64,000 nucleotides of DNA from Dermatobacter hominis (GTDB taxonomy: Bacteria; Actinomycetota; Acidimicrobiia; Acidimicrobiales; Microtrichaceae), in the NCBI RefSeq assembly GCF_020715685.1, contig NZ_CP085840.1, forward strand, positions 372,001-436,000, written 5' to 3'. Of this stretch, positions 57,600 through 64,000 are shown one piece after another; position 1 is the first letter of the stretch; each line of letters begins with the position of its first letter. The position numbers were made by a program, and so were the translations under genes. Below the pieces are notes generated by a model. That model was not told where the DNA came from. It made no database searches and was given only the letters and a program-made list of their open reading frames with translations.

Positions 57600-58034
57600 G
57601 ACGTGGGCGCCGTGGCCGGCGGCCGACAGCGCGGCCCGGATGCGTGCTGCGGCGTCGTCGAGCGACGCCGGGTCGGGGTCGGGGTCGATGTTGGCGAAGC
57701 TCAGCTGCGACTCGGAGTCGATCGGGATGAGGTGCACGTGGCAGTGCGGCACCTCGAGCCCGGCGATGATCGAACCGACCCGCACCGGCGAGAAGGCGTC
57801 CATCAGCGCCTGCCCGACCGCCTGCTGGACCTCGCCGACCCTGGCCCACAGGTCGGCCGGGACGACGGTCCACTGGTCGATCTGGGCGACCGGCACCACC
57901 AGCGTGTGGCCGGGCCGGATCGGGGCGATCGTCAGGAACGCCACGACGTCGTCGTCGCGCCACACGAACCGGCCGGGCAGGTCGCCCCGGATGATCATCG
58001 TGAACACCGACGGGTCGGGGGGCGCATCGCTCAT
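57591..58034 (-). CDS. HIT-family hydrolase
   Basis: 147 residues. The histidine triad HCHVHLI gives H97, H99 and H101. The start MIIRGDLPGRFVWRDDDVVA and PIRPGHTLVVP are standard for dinucleotide hydrolases of the Hint/FHIT group. ATG at 58034 with TACCGT 6 bases upstream. Likely hydrolyses nucleoside phosphoramidates or dinucleotides. Confidence 0.92.
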   Translation of the reverse strand: MSDAPPDPSVFTMIIRGDLPGRFVWRDDDVVAFLTIAPIRPGHTLVVPVAQIDQWTVVPADLWARVGEVQQAVGQALMDAFSPVRVGSIIAGLEVPHCHVHLIPIDSESQLSFANIDPDPDPASLDDAAARIRAALSAAGHGAHVPD

Positions 58035-58040
58035 GCCCCA

Positions 58041-58046
58041 ACGGTA
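58041..58046 (-). promoter_or_regulatory. -10 hexamer (TACCGT), leaderless start at 58034
   Basis: Minus strand, 6 bases before the HIT ATG; divergent from the hexamer at 58072. Confidence 0.5.
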
Positions 58047-58071
58047 CCCACGCCGTCGCGGCGCCCACTCC

Positions 58072-58077
58072 TACGAT
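58072..58077 (+). promoter_or_regulatory. -10 hexamer (TACGAT), leaderless start at 58084
   Basis: TACGAT ends 6 bases before the ATG at 58084. Confidence 0.5.
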
Positions 58078-58083
58078 GGCCGC

Positions 58084-58737
58084 ATGGCCGACGCACCGGA
58101 CGCCCCGCCGGCGGACCTCGACGCAGCGCCCGAGGCCGGGACGGATCGCATCGCCACGCTGCCGAACCTCATCACGCTGATCCGGCTGCTGTGCATCCCG
58201 CTGTTCCTGTACCTGCTGTTCGTCCGGGAGGCCCGGCTCGGCGCCGCCGCGCTGCTGGCGGTGCTCGGCGCCACCGACTGGGTCGACGGCTACGTCGCCC
58301 GGCACATGCACCAGGTGTCGAACCTGGGCAAGGCGTTCGACCCGACCGTGGACCGCCTGCTGCTCATCACCGGCGTCGTGTCGATCATCGTGGCCGACGG
58401 CTGCCCGTTGTGGTTCGGCCTCGTGGTGGTGACCCGCGAGGTGGTCCTGTCGATCTGGGTCGTGTCGATCATGGCGCTCGGCGCCAAGCGGATGGACGTG
58501 ACGTGGTGGGGCAAGGCCGGCACGTTCGGGATCATGGTGGCGTTCCCCGCCTTCCTGGCCTCGACCGACACCGGGATCTCCGACGGGCTGGCGAACCTCT
58601 TCGAGGTCATCGCGTGGTGCGCCGCCGTCCCCGGCCTGGTGTTCGCCATGATCGCCTTCGTGGGCTACTTCCCTGCGGGGTTGCGGGCGCTGCGGGAGGG
58701 TCGGGCCGCCCGCGAGCAGGCCGAGGCCGCCGCCTGA
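58084..58737 (+). CDS. CDP-alcohol phosphatidyltransferase (PgsA-like)
   Basis: 217 residues. The signature D-x2-DGxxAR-x8-G-x3-D-x3-D is present as DWVDGYVARH ... SNLGKAFDPTVDR. Six membrane segments. The family makes phosphatidylglycerophosphate or phosphatidylinositol-type lipids from CDP-diacylglycerol. Downstream lies the nucleotide-sugar enzyme and gcvH cluster, as around pgsA2 in mycobacteria. Confidence 0.92.
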   Translation: MADAPDAPPADLDAAPEAGTDRIATLPNLITLIRLLCIPLFLYLLFVREARLGAAALLAVLGATDWVDGYVARHMHQVSNLGKAFDPTVDRLLLITGVVSIIVADGCPLWFGLVVVTREVVLSIWVVSIMALGAKRMDVTWWGKAGTFGIMVAFPAFLASTDTGISDGLANLFEVIAWCAAVPGLVFAMIAFVGYFPAGLRALREGRAAREQAEAAA

Positions 58738-58868
58738 CGGGCGCTCGGCACGGCGTCGGGGATGTGTTCTGCCGGGCCTCGACGGCGGGCAGGGGGCGAT
58801 AGGTTCAAGGCGAACCGGCGACACCCGCCCGGGCCGGTCGCCGCACCCGAAGGAGGGTCTGGAGTCCC

Positions 58869-61355
58869 GTGAAGGCCGTGATCATGGCAGGCGGCGAGGG
58901 CACCCGGCTGCGGCCCCTGACGTCCAACGCGCCCAAGCCGATGCTGCCGCTCGTGAACCGGCCGATGATGGAGCACATCATCGACCTGCTGAAGCGGCAC
59001 GGGATCGAGGACATCGTCGTCACCGTGGCCTTCATGGCCAACAACATCCGGAACTACTTCGGTGACGGCTCGGAGTTCGGCGTCAGGATGACCTACGCCG
59101 CCGAGGAGACCCCGCTTGGCACCGCCGGCTCGGTCCGCAACGCGATGGACGAGCTCGACGACACGTTCCTCGTGATCTCGGGCGACGTGCTGACCGACGT
59201 CGACCTCGGCGCCGTCATCCAGGCCCACCAGGAGCAGGGCGCGCTCGCCACGATCGGGCTCGTGCGGGTCGAGAACCCGCTCGAGTACGGCATCGTGATC
59301 ACCCGGGACGACGGCACGATCGAGCGGTTCCTCGAGAAGCCGACCTGGGGCCAGGTCTTCTCCGACACCATCAACTCCGGCATCTACGTGCTCGACCCGA
59401 AGGTGTTCGACTACATCGCCGCCGACACGCCGGTCGACTTCTCGAGCGACGTGTTCCCGGCCCTGCTCGACGACGGCGAGAAGCTGATCGGCGCCGTGTG
59501 CGAGGGCTACTGGGAGGACGTCGGCACGCTTCCCGCGTACGTCCGGGCCCACAAGGACATCCTCGACGGCCGCGTCGAGGTCGGCATCCCGGGCTTCGAG
59601 ATGGCCGACGGCGTGTTCGTGGCCGAGGGCGCCGAGGTCCACCCGGAGGCCGTGATCACCGGGCCGGCCGTCGTCGGCGACAACTGCTTCGTCGACGCCG
59701 GTGCGCGCCTGGGGGAGTACACGGTGCTGGGCATGGGCGTGCGTCTGCGGTCCAACGCCGAGCTGGAGCGCACGGTCGTCCACGAGAACGCCTACCTCGG
59801 CGAGAGCGTGAAGCTCCGCGGCACGGTCGTCGGTCGGGCCGCCGACCTGCGGCGCAACGTCCGCTGCGAGGAGGGCGTCGTCCTGGGCGACGAGGTGTTC
59901 ATCGGCGAGGACGCCGTCATCTCGACCGACGTGAAGGTGTACCCGTTCAAGACCGTCGAGGGCGGCGCGGTCGTCAACACCTCCCTCATCTGGGAGTCGC
60001 GCGGCGCCCGCAGCCTGTTCGGCCGCGGCGGCGTCTCCGGGCTCGCCAACGTGGACATCACCTCCGAGCTGGCCGCCAAGCTCGCGCTGGCCTACGCCAC
60101 GTCGCTCAAGCGGAACACGACCGTCGTCGTGTCCCGTGACTCCAGCCGGTCCGCCCGCATGCTCAAGCGGGCGATGATGTCGGGCCTCAACGCCGGCGGC
60201 GTGAACGTCATGGACCTCGAGGTCGCGAGCGTGCCGCTCACCCGGTTCCACTGCCGCAACGTGGCGGTGGGCGGTGCGGTGTCGCTGCGGATCAGCCCCG
60301 ACGACCCCGACGCCGTCATCATCCGCTTCTTCGACACCGACGGCGCCGACATCACCGAGGAGCAGCAGCGCAAGATCGAGCGGCTGTTCGGCCGTGAGGA
60401 CTTCCGCCGGGTGCGCCCCGCCGACATCGGCGACATCGACCTGGTGCCCAGGGCGCTCGAGCAGTACGCCGTGGCGCTGGAGCAGACGATCGACGTCAAG
60501 GCGGTCGCCGAGCGCCACTTCAAGGTGGTCGTCGACTACTCGTACGGCTCGACCAGCTTCGCCATGCCGAACGTCCTGTCGAAGCTGCGGGCCGAGGTGC
60601 TGGCGGTGAACCCGTTCGCCTCGACGAGCGGGGTGCTGTCCTACGACCGCGACACCCACACCAGCGGTGTCGCCGAGCTGGTCAAGGCCTCCGGCGCTGA
60701 CCTCGGTGCCGTGCTCGACCCCTCCGGCGAGCAGCTGACGCTGGTCGACGACACCGGCCGGGTGCTGACCGACGACGAGCTGCTGTTCTGCTTCCTCGAC
60801 CTGGTCTGCGACCGCCTCCTCGGCGACTCGGTCGCCCTTCCCGTCACGGCGCCCCGGGCCGCCGCCGAGATCGTGCGGTCCCGCGGCTACCACGTGCGCT
60901 GGACCAAGACGTCGGTCGCCGCGCTGATGGAGGCGGCGTCCGAGCCCGGCGTCGGCTTCGGCGCCAACCGGGAGGGCGGCGTCATCCTGCCCGGCTTCCT
61001 GCCGGCGTTCGACGCCGCCGGCGGCCTGCTCAAGATGCTCGACCTGCTCGCCACCCGGGGGGCCCAGCTGTCCGAGATCCGGGCCGCTGCGCCCACCGCC
61101 CACCTGCTCCACGAGGCCGTCGTGACGCCGTGGGAGCAGAAGGGCACGGTCATGCGGAGCCTGGTCGAGCAGACCCACGGCCGCGACGTCGACCTCATCG
61201 ACGGGGTGAAGGTCCACCACGCCTCCGGCTGGGTGCTCGTCCTGCCCGACCCCGAGGAGCCGGTGACCCACCTGTGGGTCGAGGGCGACACCATGGCGGA
61301 GGCCAAGACGCTGGTGCAGGAGTACGCCCGGCGCATCCGCCAGATGCTCCGCTGA
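58869..61355 (+). CDS. Mannose-1-phosphate guanylyltransferase / phosphomannomutase-like fusion
   Basis: 828 residues from the GTG at 58869 (AAGGAGGG upstream). N-terminal nucleotidyltransferase ([20 protein letters not shown] ... PKPMLPL), then a left-handed beta-helix of hexapeptide repeats (about 245-365), then a phosphohexomutase-like region from ~385. There the family's TASHNP phosphoserine loop is replaced by LRISPDDPD near 473-480, so mutase activity by the usual mechanism is doubtful. Makes GDP-mannose or a related nucleotide sugar for cell-wall glycans. Confidence 0.9.
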   Translation: MKAVIMAGGEGTRLRPLTSNAPKPMLPLVNRPMMEHIIDLLKRHGIEDIVVTVAFMANNIRNYFGDGSEFGVRMTYAAEETPLGTAGSVRNAMDELDDTFLVISGDVLTDVDLGAVIQAHQEQGALATIGLVRVENPLEYGIVITRDDGTIERFLEKPTWGQVFSDTINSGIYVLDPKVFDYIAADTPVDFSSDVFPALLDDGEKLIGAVCEGYWEDVGTLPAYVRAHKDILDGRVEVGIPGFEMADGVFVAEGAEVHPEAVITGPAVVGDNCFVDAGARLGEYTVLGMGVRLRSNAELERTVVHENAYLGESVKLRGTVVGRAADLRRNVRCEEGVVLGDEVFIGEDAVISTDVKVYPFKTVEGGAVVNTSLIWESRGARSLFGRGGVSGLANVDITSELAAKLALAYATSLKRNTTVVVSRDSSRSARMLKRAMMSGLNAGGVNVMDLEVASVPLTRFHCRNVAVGGAVSLRISPDDPDAVIIRFFDTDGADITEEQQRKIERLFGREDFRRVRPADIGDIDLVPRALEQYAVALEQTIDVKAVAERHFKVVVDYSYGSTSFAMPNVLSKLRAEVLAVNPFASTSGVLSYDRDTHTSGVAELVKASGADLGAVLDPSGEQLTLVDDTGRVLTDDELLFCFLDLVCDRLLGDSVALPVTAPRAAAEIVRSRGYHVRWTKTSVAALMEAASEPGVGFGANREGGVILPGFLPAFDAAGGLLKMLDLLATRGAQLSEIRAAAPTAHLLHEAVVTPWEQKGTVMRSLVEQTHGRDVDLIDGVKVHHASGWVLVLPDPEEPVTHLWVEGDTMAEAKTLVQEYARRIRQMLR

Positions 61356-61451
61356 GCGACCTTCACTCGGGCCGCTGCGGCACGGCGCCGGCCGGCTCGC
61401 GTCGCGCCCCGTGGGGCGCCGACATCAGAACGAGGGAGGCCGGCGGTCGGG

Positions 61452-61457
61452 TAGCGT
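61452..61457 (+). promoter_or_regulatory. -10 hexamer (TAGCGT), leaderless start at 61465
   Basis: TAGCGT ends 7 bases before the ATG at 61465. Confidence 0.45.
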
Positions 61458-61464
61458 CAGCAGG

Positions 61465-61845
61465 ATGAACGTGCCCGACGACCTGCACTACTCGAACGAC
61501 CACGAATGGATCCGTGACGAGGACGGCAGGTTCCGGATCGGGATCACGGACTACGCCCAGGACGCACTGGGCGACGTCGTGTTCGTCCAGCTGCCCGAGG
61601 TGGGCGCCGAGCTGAGCGCCGGCGACACCTTCGGCGAGGTCGAGTCCACCAAGTCGGTGTCCGAGCTGTACGCCCCGGTCCAGGGGGTCGTGCTGGAGGT
61701 CAACGGCGATCTCGAGGTGTCCCCCGAGCTGGTCAACAGCGAGCCCTACGGGTCGGGGTGGATGATCGTGATCCAGCCGGTCGACCTCCGATCGGTCGAG
61801 GACCTGCTCGACGCCGACGCGTACAGGAAGCTCACCGACGCGTGA
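61465..61845 (+). CDS. gcvH: Glycine cleavage system H protein
   Basis: 126 residues. HEWI near the start, FVQLPEVGAELSAGDTFGEV and the lipoyl lysine K63 in ESTKSVSELYAPV are diagnostic. It carries the aminomethyl group between the P, T and L proteins of glycine cleavage. GTGA overlap with the next gene. Same order as Rv1826-Rv1829 of Mycobacterium tuberculosis. Confidence 0.96.
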   Translation: MNVPDDLHYSNDHEWIRDEDGRFRIGITDYAQDALGDVVFVQLPEVGAELSAGDTFGEVESTKSVSELYAPVQGVVLEVNGDLEVSPELVNSEPYGSGWMIVIQPVDLRSVEDLLDADAYRKLTDA

Positions 61846-62327
61846 GCGATGGCCGCTCGGACGCGGGCGCGGACGGCGTCGTCTGCCCGGTGTGCAGCAT
61901 CGTCAACGCGGTCGGGGCGAACTTCTGCACCGCGTGCGGGGCCGAGCTCCCCGAGGTGGATGACAGCGCCACGGGCAGCTACCCGCTGCTCGGCGTCGAC
62001 GTCCCCGACGTGGGGGAGGTGGGCCAGCTCGTGGTCACCCGCGGGCCGACCGCCGGCGCCCGCTACGCGCTGGCCGACGCCGTGACATCGATCGGCCGCC
62101 ACCCCGACAGCGGCATCTTCCTCGACGACGTCACCGTGTCGCGCCGCCACGCCGAGGTGCGGCGCGGCGCCGACGGCAAGTACCTGCTCGCCGACGTGGG
62201 TTCGCTCAACGGCACCTACCTCGACGGCGAGCGGATCGAGGAGGCGGCGCTCAGGGAGGGAGCACAGGTCCAGGTCGGCAAGTACCGTCTCGTTTTCGTG
62301 ATCGGGACCCTGGGTGGGGGAGCGTGA
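61842..62327 (+). CDS. garA: GarA-like FHA-domain protein with zinc ribbon
   Basis: 161 residues, GTG overlapping the gcvH stop. CPVCSIVNAVGANFCTACG is a zinc ribbon; the FHA domain has SIGRHPDSGIFLDDVTVSRR HAEV and VGSLNGTYLDG (phosphothreonine-binding loop residues S, R, H, N). In mycobacteria GarA controls glutamate/2-oxoglutarate metabolism after phosphorylation by Ser/Thr kinases. The zinc ribbon replaces the N-terminal phospho-motif region of GarA (ETTS motif not seen). Confidence 0.9.
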   Translation: MSDGRSDAGADGVVCPVCSIVNAVGANFCTACGAELPEVDDSATGSYPLLGVDVPDVGEVGQLVVTRGPTAGARYALADAVTSIGRHPDSGIFLDDVTVSRRHAEVRRGADGKYLLADVGSLNGTYLDGERIEEAALREGAQVQVGKYRLVFVIGTLGGGA

Positions 62328-63532
62328 TGGGAGAGGACCCCTTGCTGCAGACCACGAGCGGAGCCACCGCTGCGACCGGCGTGTCGGTCGCAGCCGAACA
62401 CCTGCCGATCGGTGAGGTCCTGGCGCTCCTCCAGGAGGAGTTCCCCGACGTCACGATCTCCAAGATCCGGTTCCTCGAGAGCCAGGGGCTGATCCAGCCG
62501 GAGCGGACCGCGTCCGGCTACCGGCGCTTCTCCGCGTCCGACATCGAGCGGCTGCAGTGGATCCTGCGCCAGCAGCGGGACCACTTCCTGCCGCTGAAGG
62601 TCATCCGCAAGATGCTCGACGAGGGCGTCGACCGCTACGACCCGGGCGGCGGGGCCCAGCCCACGCTGTTCTCCGCCTCGGTCGAGGCGCAGGCCGACGC
62701 CGAGGAGGGCCCCGACGACGACGCCGAGGACGCAGCGGACGCCGACGCGCCGGCCCCGGATCCGGCTGCCCGCCGCCGTTCGCCCGCCCACCCGGCCGTG
62801 GCCTCCGCGCCCCCGCGCCGCGAGGCGCCCCGCCCGGCCGAGCGGACGCCGGTCCGGAGCGGCGGAACCGCGCCGCCGCCCGCCGCCGCCCGCCCGCAGC
62901 CGTCGCCCCCGCCCTCGCCGTCGCGGCGCCCGGTCGAGACCGAGCCGCCTGCGGCGACCCAGGAGACCCCGCCCGCCGACGCCCCGCCCGCCGAGGAGCC
63001 GGCGGCCGCACGGCCACCGCTCGAGACCCCGGCCGACGTCGTGGCCGCCCTGCAGGAGGACCCGCGCCCGCAGCGCCGGCCCGATCCTCGCCCGTCCCGC
63101 GCCGCCGACCGGCCCGTCCGCCGGCGGGAGCCCGCCGAGTCGGTCTCCGCCGAGACCCAGCTCACCGGCGAGGAGCTCTGCACCACCGCGGGCATCGAAC
63201 CGGCGCTCCTCGTCGAGCTCGAGCGCTTCGGGCTCGTGCAGGCGGTCGCCCGGGTGGGGGAGCGGGTGTACGGCCCGTCGGCGCTCGAGGTCGCCCGACT
63301 CGCCGCCCGCTACGCCGAGCACGGCGTCGAGCCGCGGCACCTGCGCATGTACCTGGTCGCCGCCGAGCGCGAGGCCGGGATGGTCGAGCAGCTGGCGGTC
63401 CCGCTGCTGAAGCAGCGCAACCCGAAGGCCCGCGAGCACGCCTCCGAGCTGGCCTCCGAGCTCGCCGAGCTGGGCGCGGACCTCCACCGCTCGCTGCTGC
63501 GCCGCGAGCTCGGACACGACCTCCTCGGGTAG
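62327..63532 (+). CDS. MerR-family transcriptional regulator (Rv1828-like) with long linker
   Basis: About 401 residues from the ATG at 62327 (a GTG at 62324 overlaps the previous stop). The winged helix is clear (ISKIRFLESQGLIQPERTAS GYRRFS). Residues ~115-275 are Ala/Pro/Arg-rich and probably disordered, then a conserved C-terminal effector domain (GEELCTTAGIEPALLVELER FGLV ... GADLHRSLLRRELGHDLLG). Mycobacterial Rv1828 is about 250 residues and lacks this linker. Regulates an unidentified set of genes. Confidence 0.9.
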   Translation: MGEDPLLQTTSGATAATGVSVAAEHLPIGEVLALLQEEFPDVTISKIRFLESQGLIQPERTASGYRRFSASDIERLQWILRQQRDHFLPLKVIRKMLDEGVDRYDPGGGAQPTLFSASVEAQADAEEGPDDDAEDAADADAPAPDPAARRRSPAHPAVASAPPRREAPRPAERTPVRSGGTAPPPAAARPQPSPPPSPSRRPVETEPPAATQETPPADAPPAEEPAAARPPLETPADVVAALQEDPRPQRRPDPRPSRAADRPVRRREPAESVSAETQLTGEELCTTAGIEPALLVELERFGLVQAVARVGERVYGPSALEVARLAARYAEHGVEPRHLRMYLVAAEREAGMVEQLAVPLLKQRNPKAREHASELASELAELGADLHRSLLRRELGHDLLG

Positions 63533-63589
63533 CCGAGCGGGGGTCCCGACGCTCACCGAGGGCCACCGGTCGGTCCGAATGCGCTGGCG

Positions 63590-63595
63590 TAAGCT
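63590..63595 (+). promoter_or_regulatory. -10 hexamer (TAAGCT), leaderless start at 63602
   Basis: TAAGCT ends 6 bases before the GTG at 63602. Confidence 0.5.
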
Positions 63596-63601
63596 GCCGC
63601 C

Positions 63602-64000
63602 GTGATCGAACTCGAGCTGGTCGCGGTCCGGGTGGAGCTGCCGAGCAACACACCGGTGGTGGTGCTCAAGGAGCTCGCCGGTCGGCAGCGCCAGCTGTCG
63701 ATCTTCATCGGCAACCCCGAGGCCACCGCGATCGCGTTCGCGCTCGAGGGGGTCGACACGCCCCGGCCGCTCACCCACGACCTGTTCTGCGACGTCCTCG
63801 ACGAGCTGAGCGTCACGCTCGAGCGCGTGGTGATCACCGAGCTGCGCGACACGACGTACTTCGCGGACCTGCACCTCAAGGCGTCCGCCGGCGTCGTGCA
63901 CGTGTCGAGCCGCCCGTCCGACGCCATCGCGCTGGCGGTGCGGACGGGGTGCCCGATCTTCGCCGAGGAGGACGTCCTCGACGAGGCGGGCTTCGTCGAG
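63602..64000 (+). CDS. DUF151 bifunctional nuclease, 5' part
   Basis: 133 residues seen; the gene runs off the window. VELPSNTPVVVLKELAGRQR, LSIFIGNPEATAIAFALEGV, RPLTHDLFCDVL and SSRPSDAIALAVRTGCPIFA are the conserved blocks of the DUF151 family (homologue of Rv1829). Fourth gene of the gcvH cluster but with its own promoter hexamer. Confidence 0.93.
   Translation, partial: MIELELVAVRVELPSNTPVVVLKELAGRQRQLSIFIGNPEATAIAFALEGVDTPRPLTHDLFCDVLDELSVTLERVVITELRDTTYFADLHLKASAGVVHVSSRPSDAIALAVRTGCPIFAEEDVLDEAGFVE

Noticed and set aside
1-64000. CRISPR arrays
   Set aside because: No series of direct repeats with regular unique spacers was seen; the repeats present are short, tandem or dispersed.

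Overview
The window reads as chromosome of a high-GC actinobacterium, most likely of the class Acidimicrobiia or a relative. Three things point there: very high third-position GC in the core genes; the mycobacterial-type gene order gcvH / FHA (GarA-like) / MerR / DUF151 nuclease at the right end; and many genes whose start codon lies 6-9 bases after a TANNNT hexamer, which suggests widespread leaderless transcription. The class assignment is inference; the phylum is well supported.

Layout. (1) 1-1475: end of an acyl-CoA carboxylase beta subunit, a small membrane protein and tRNA-Pro(GGG). (2) 1434-14923: a 13.5-kb integrative element in that tRNA gene, bounded by a perfect 43-bp direct repeat. 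It carries a tyrosine integrase, a HTH/excisionase-like protein, two small coupled proteins, a RepA-like AAA ATPase followed by seven CTACTCG repeats and a hairpin (possible origin), HNH nucleases, and cargo: a secreted subtilase with six C-terminal repeats, lipoproteins, an excalibur-domain surface protein coupled to a thermonuclease (plus a decayed second thermonuclease), and a nucleotidyltransferase-fold gene coupled to a gene of unknown function. (3) 14924-30761: an accessory region of short, mostly single-gene units (lipoproteins, small membrane proteins, a 14-repeat RCC1 lipoprotein, a Fic/Doc toxin-antitoxin pair, a methyltransferase, a frameshifted IS110 transposase). A directional 10-bp motif, CCGGCAYTWC, lies between successive units; this looks like a modular, cassette-like array and is the most unusual feature of the window. 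Several genes here carry a frameshift or stop, so part of the region is decaying (or holds assembly errors). (4) 30751-64000: ordinary chromosome without visible gene damage.

The core part holds a zinc alcohol dehydrogenase operon with an SRPBCC protein and a DUF2254 membrane protein; an MTHFR-like protein; an ECF sigma/anti-sigma pair divergent from a secreted lipoprotein; a PhoD-type phosphatase; an AraC regulator divergent from an NmrA-like oxidoreductase; two PLP aminotransferases; endonuclease III; a thiolase and carotenoid oxygenase pair; secreted hydrolases; a GT2-GtrA glycosyltransferase; an SRAP protein; a HIT protein; a CDP-alcohol phosphatidyltransferase; a mannose-1-phosphate guanylyltransferase fused to a phosphomannomutase-like domain; and the gcvH cluster.

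All functional calls come from reading motifs and gene order by eye; no database search was possible.
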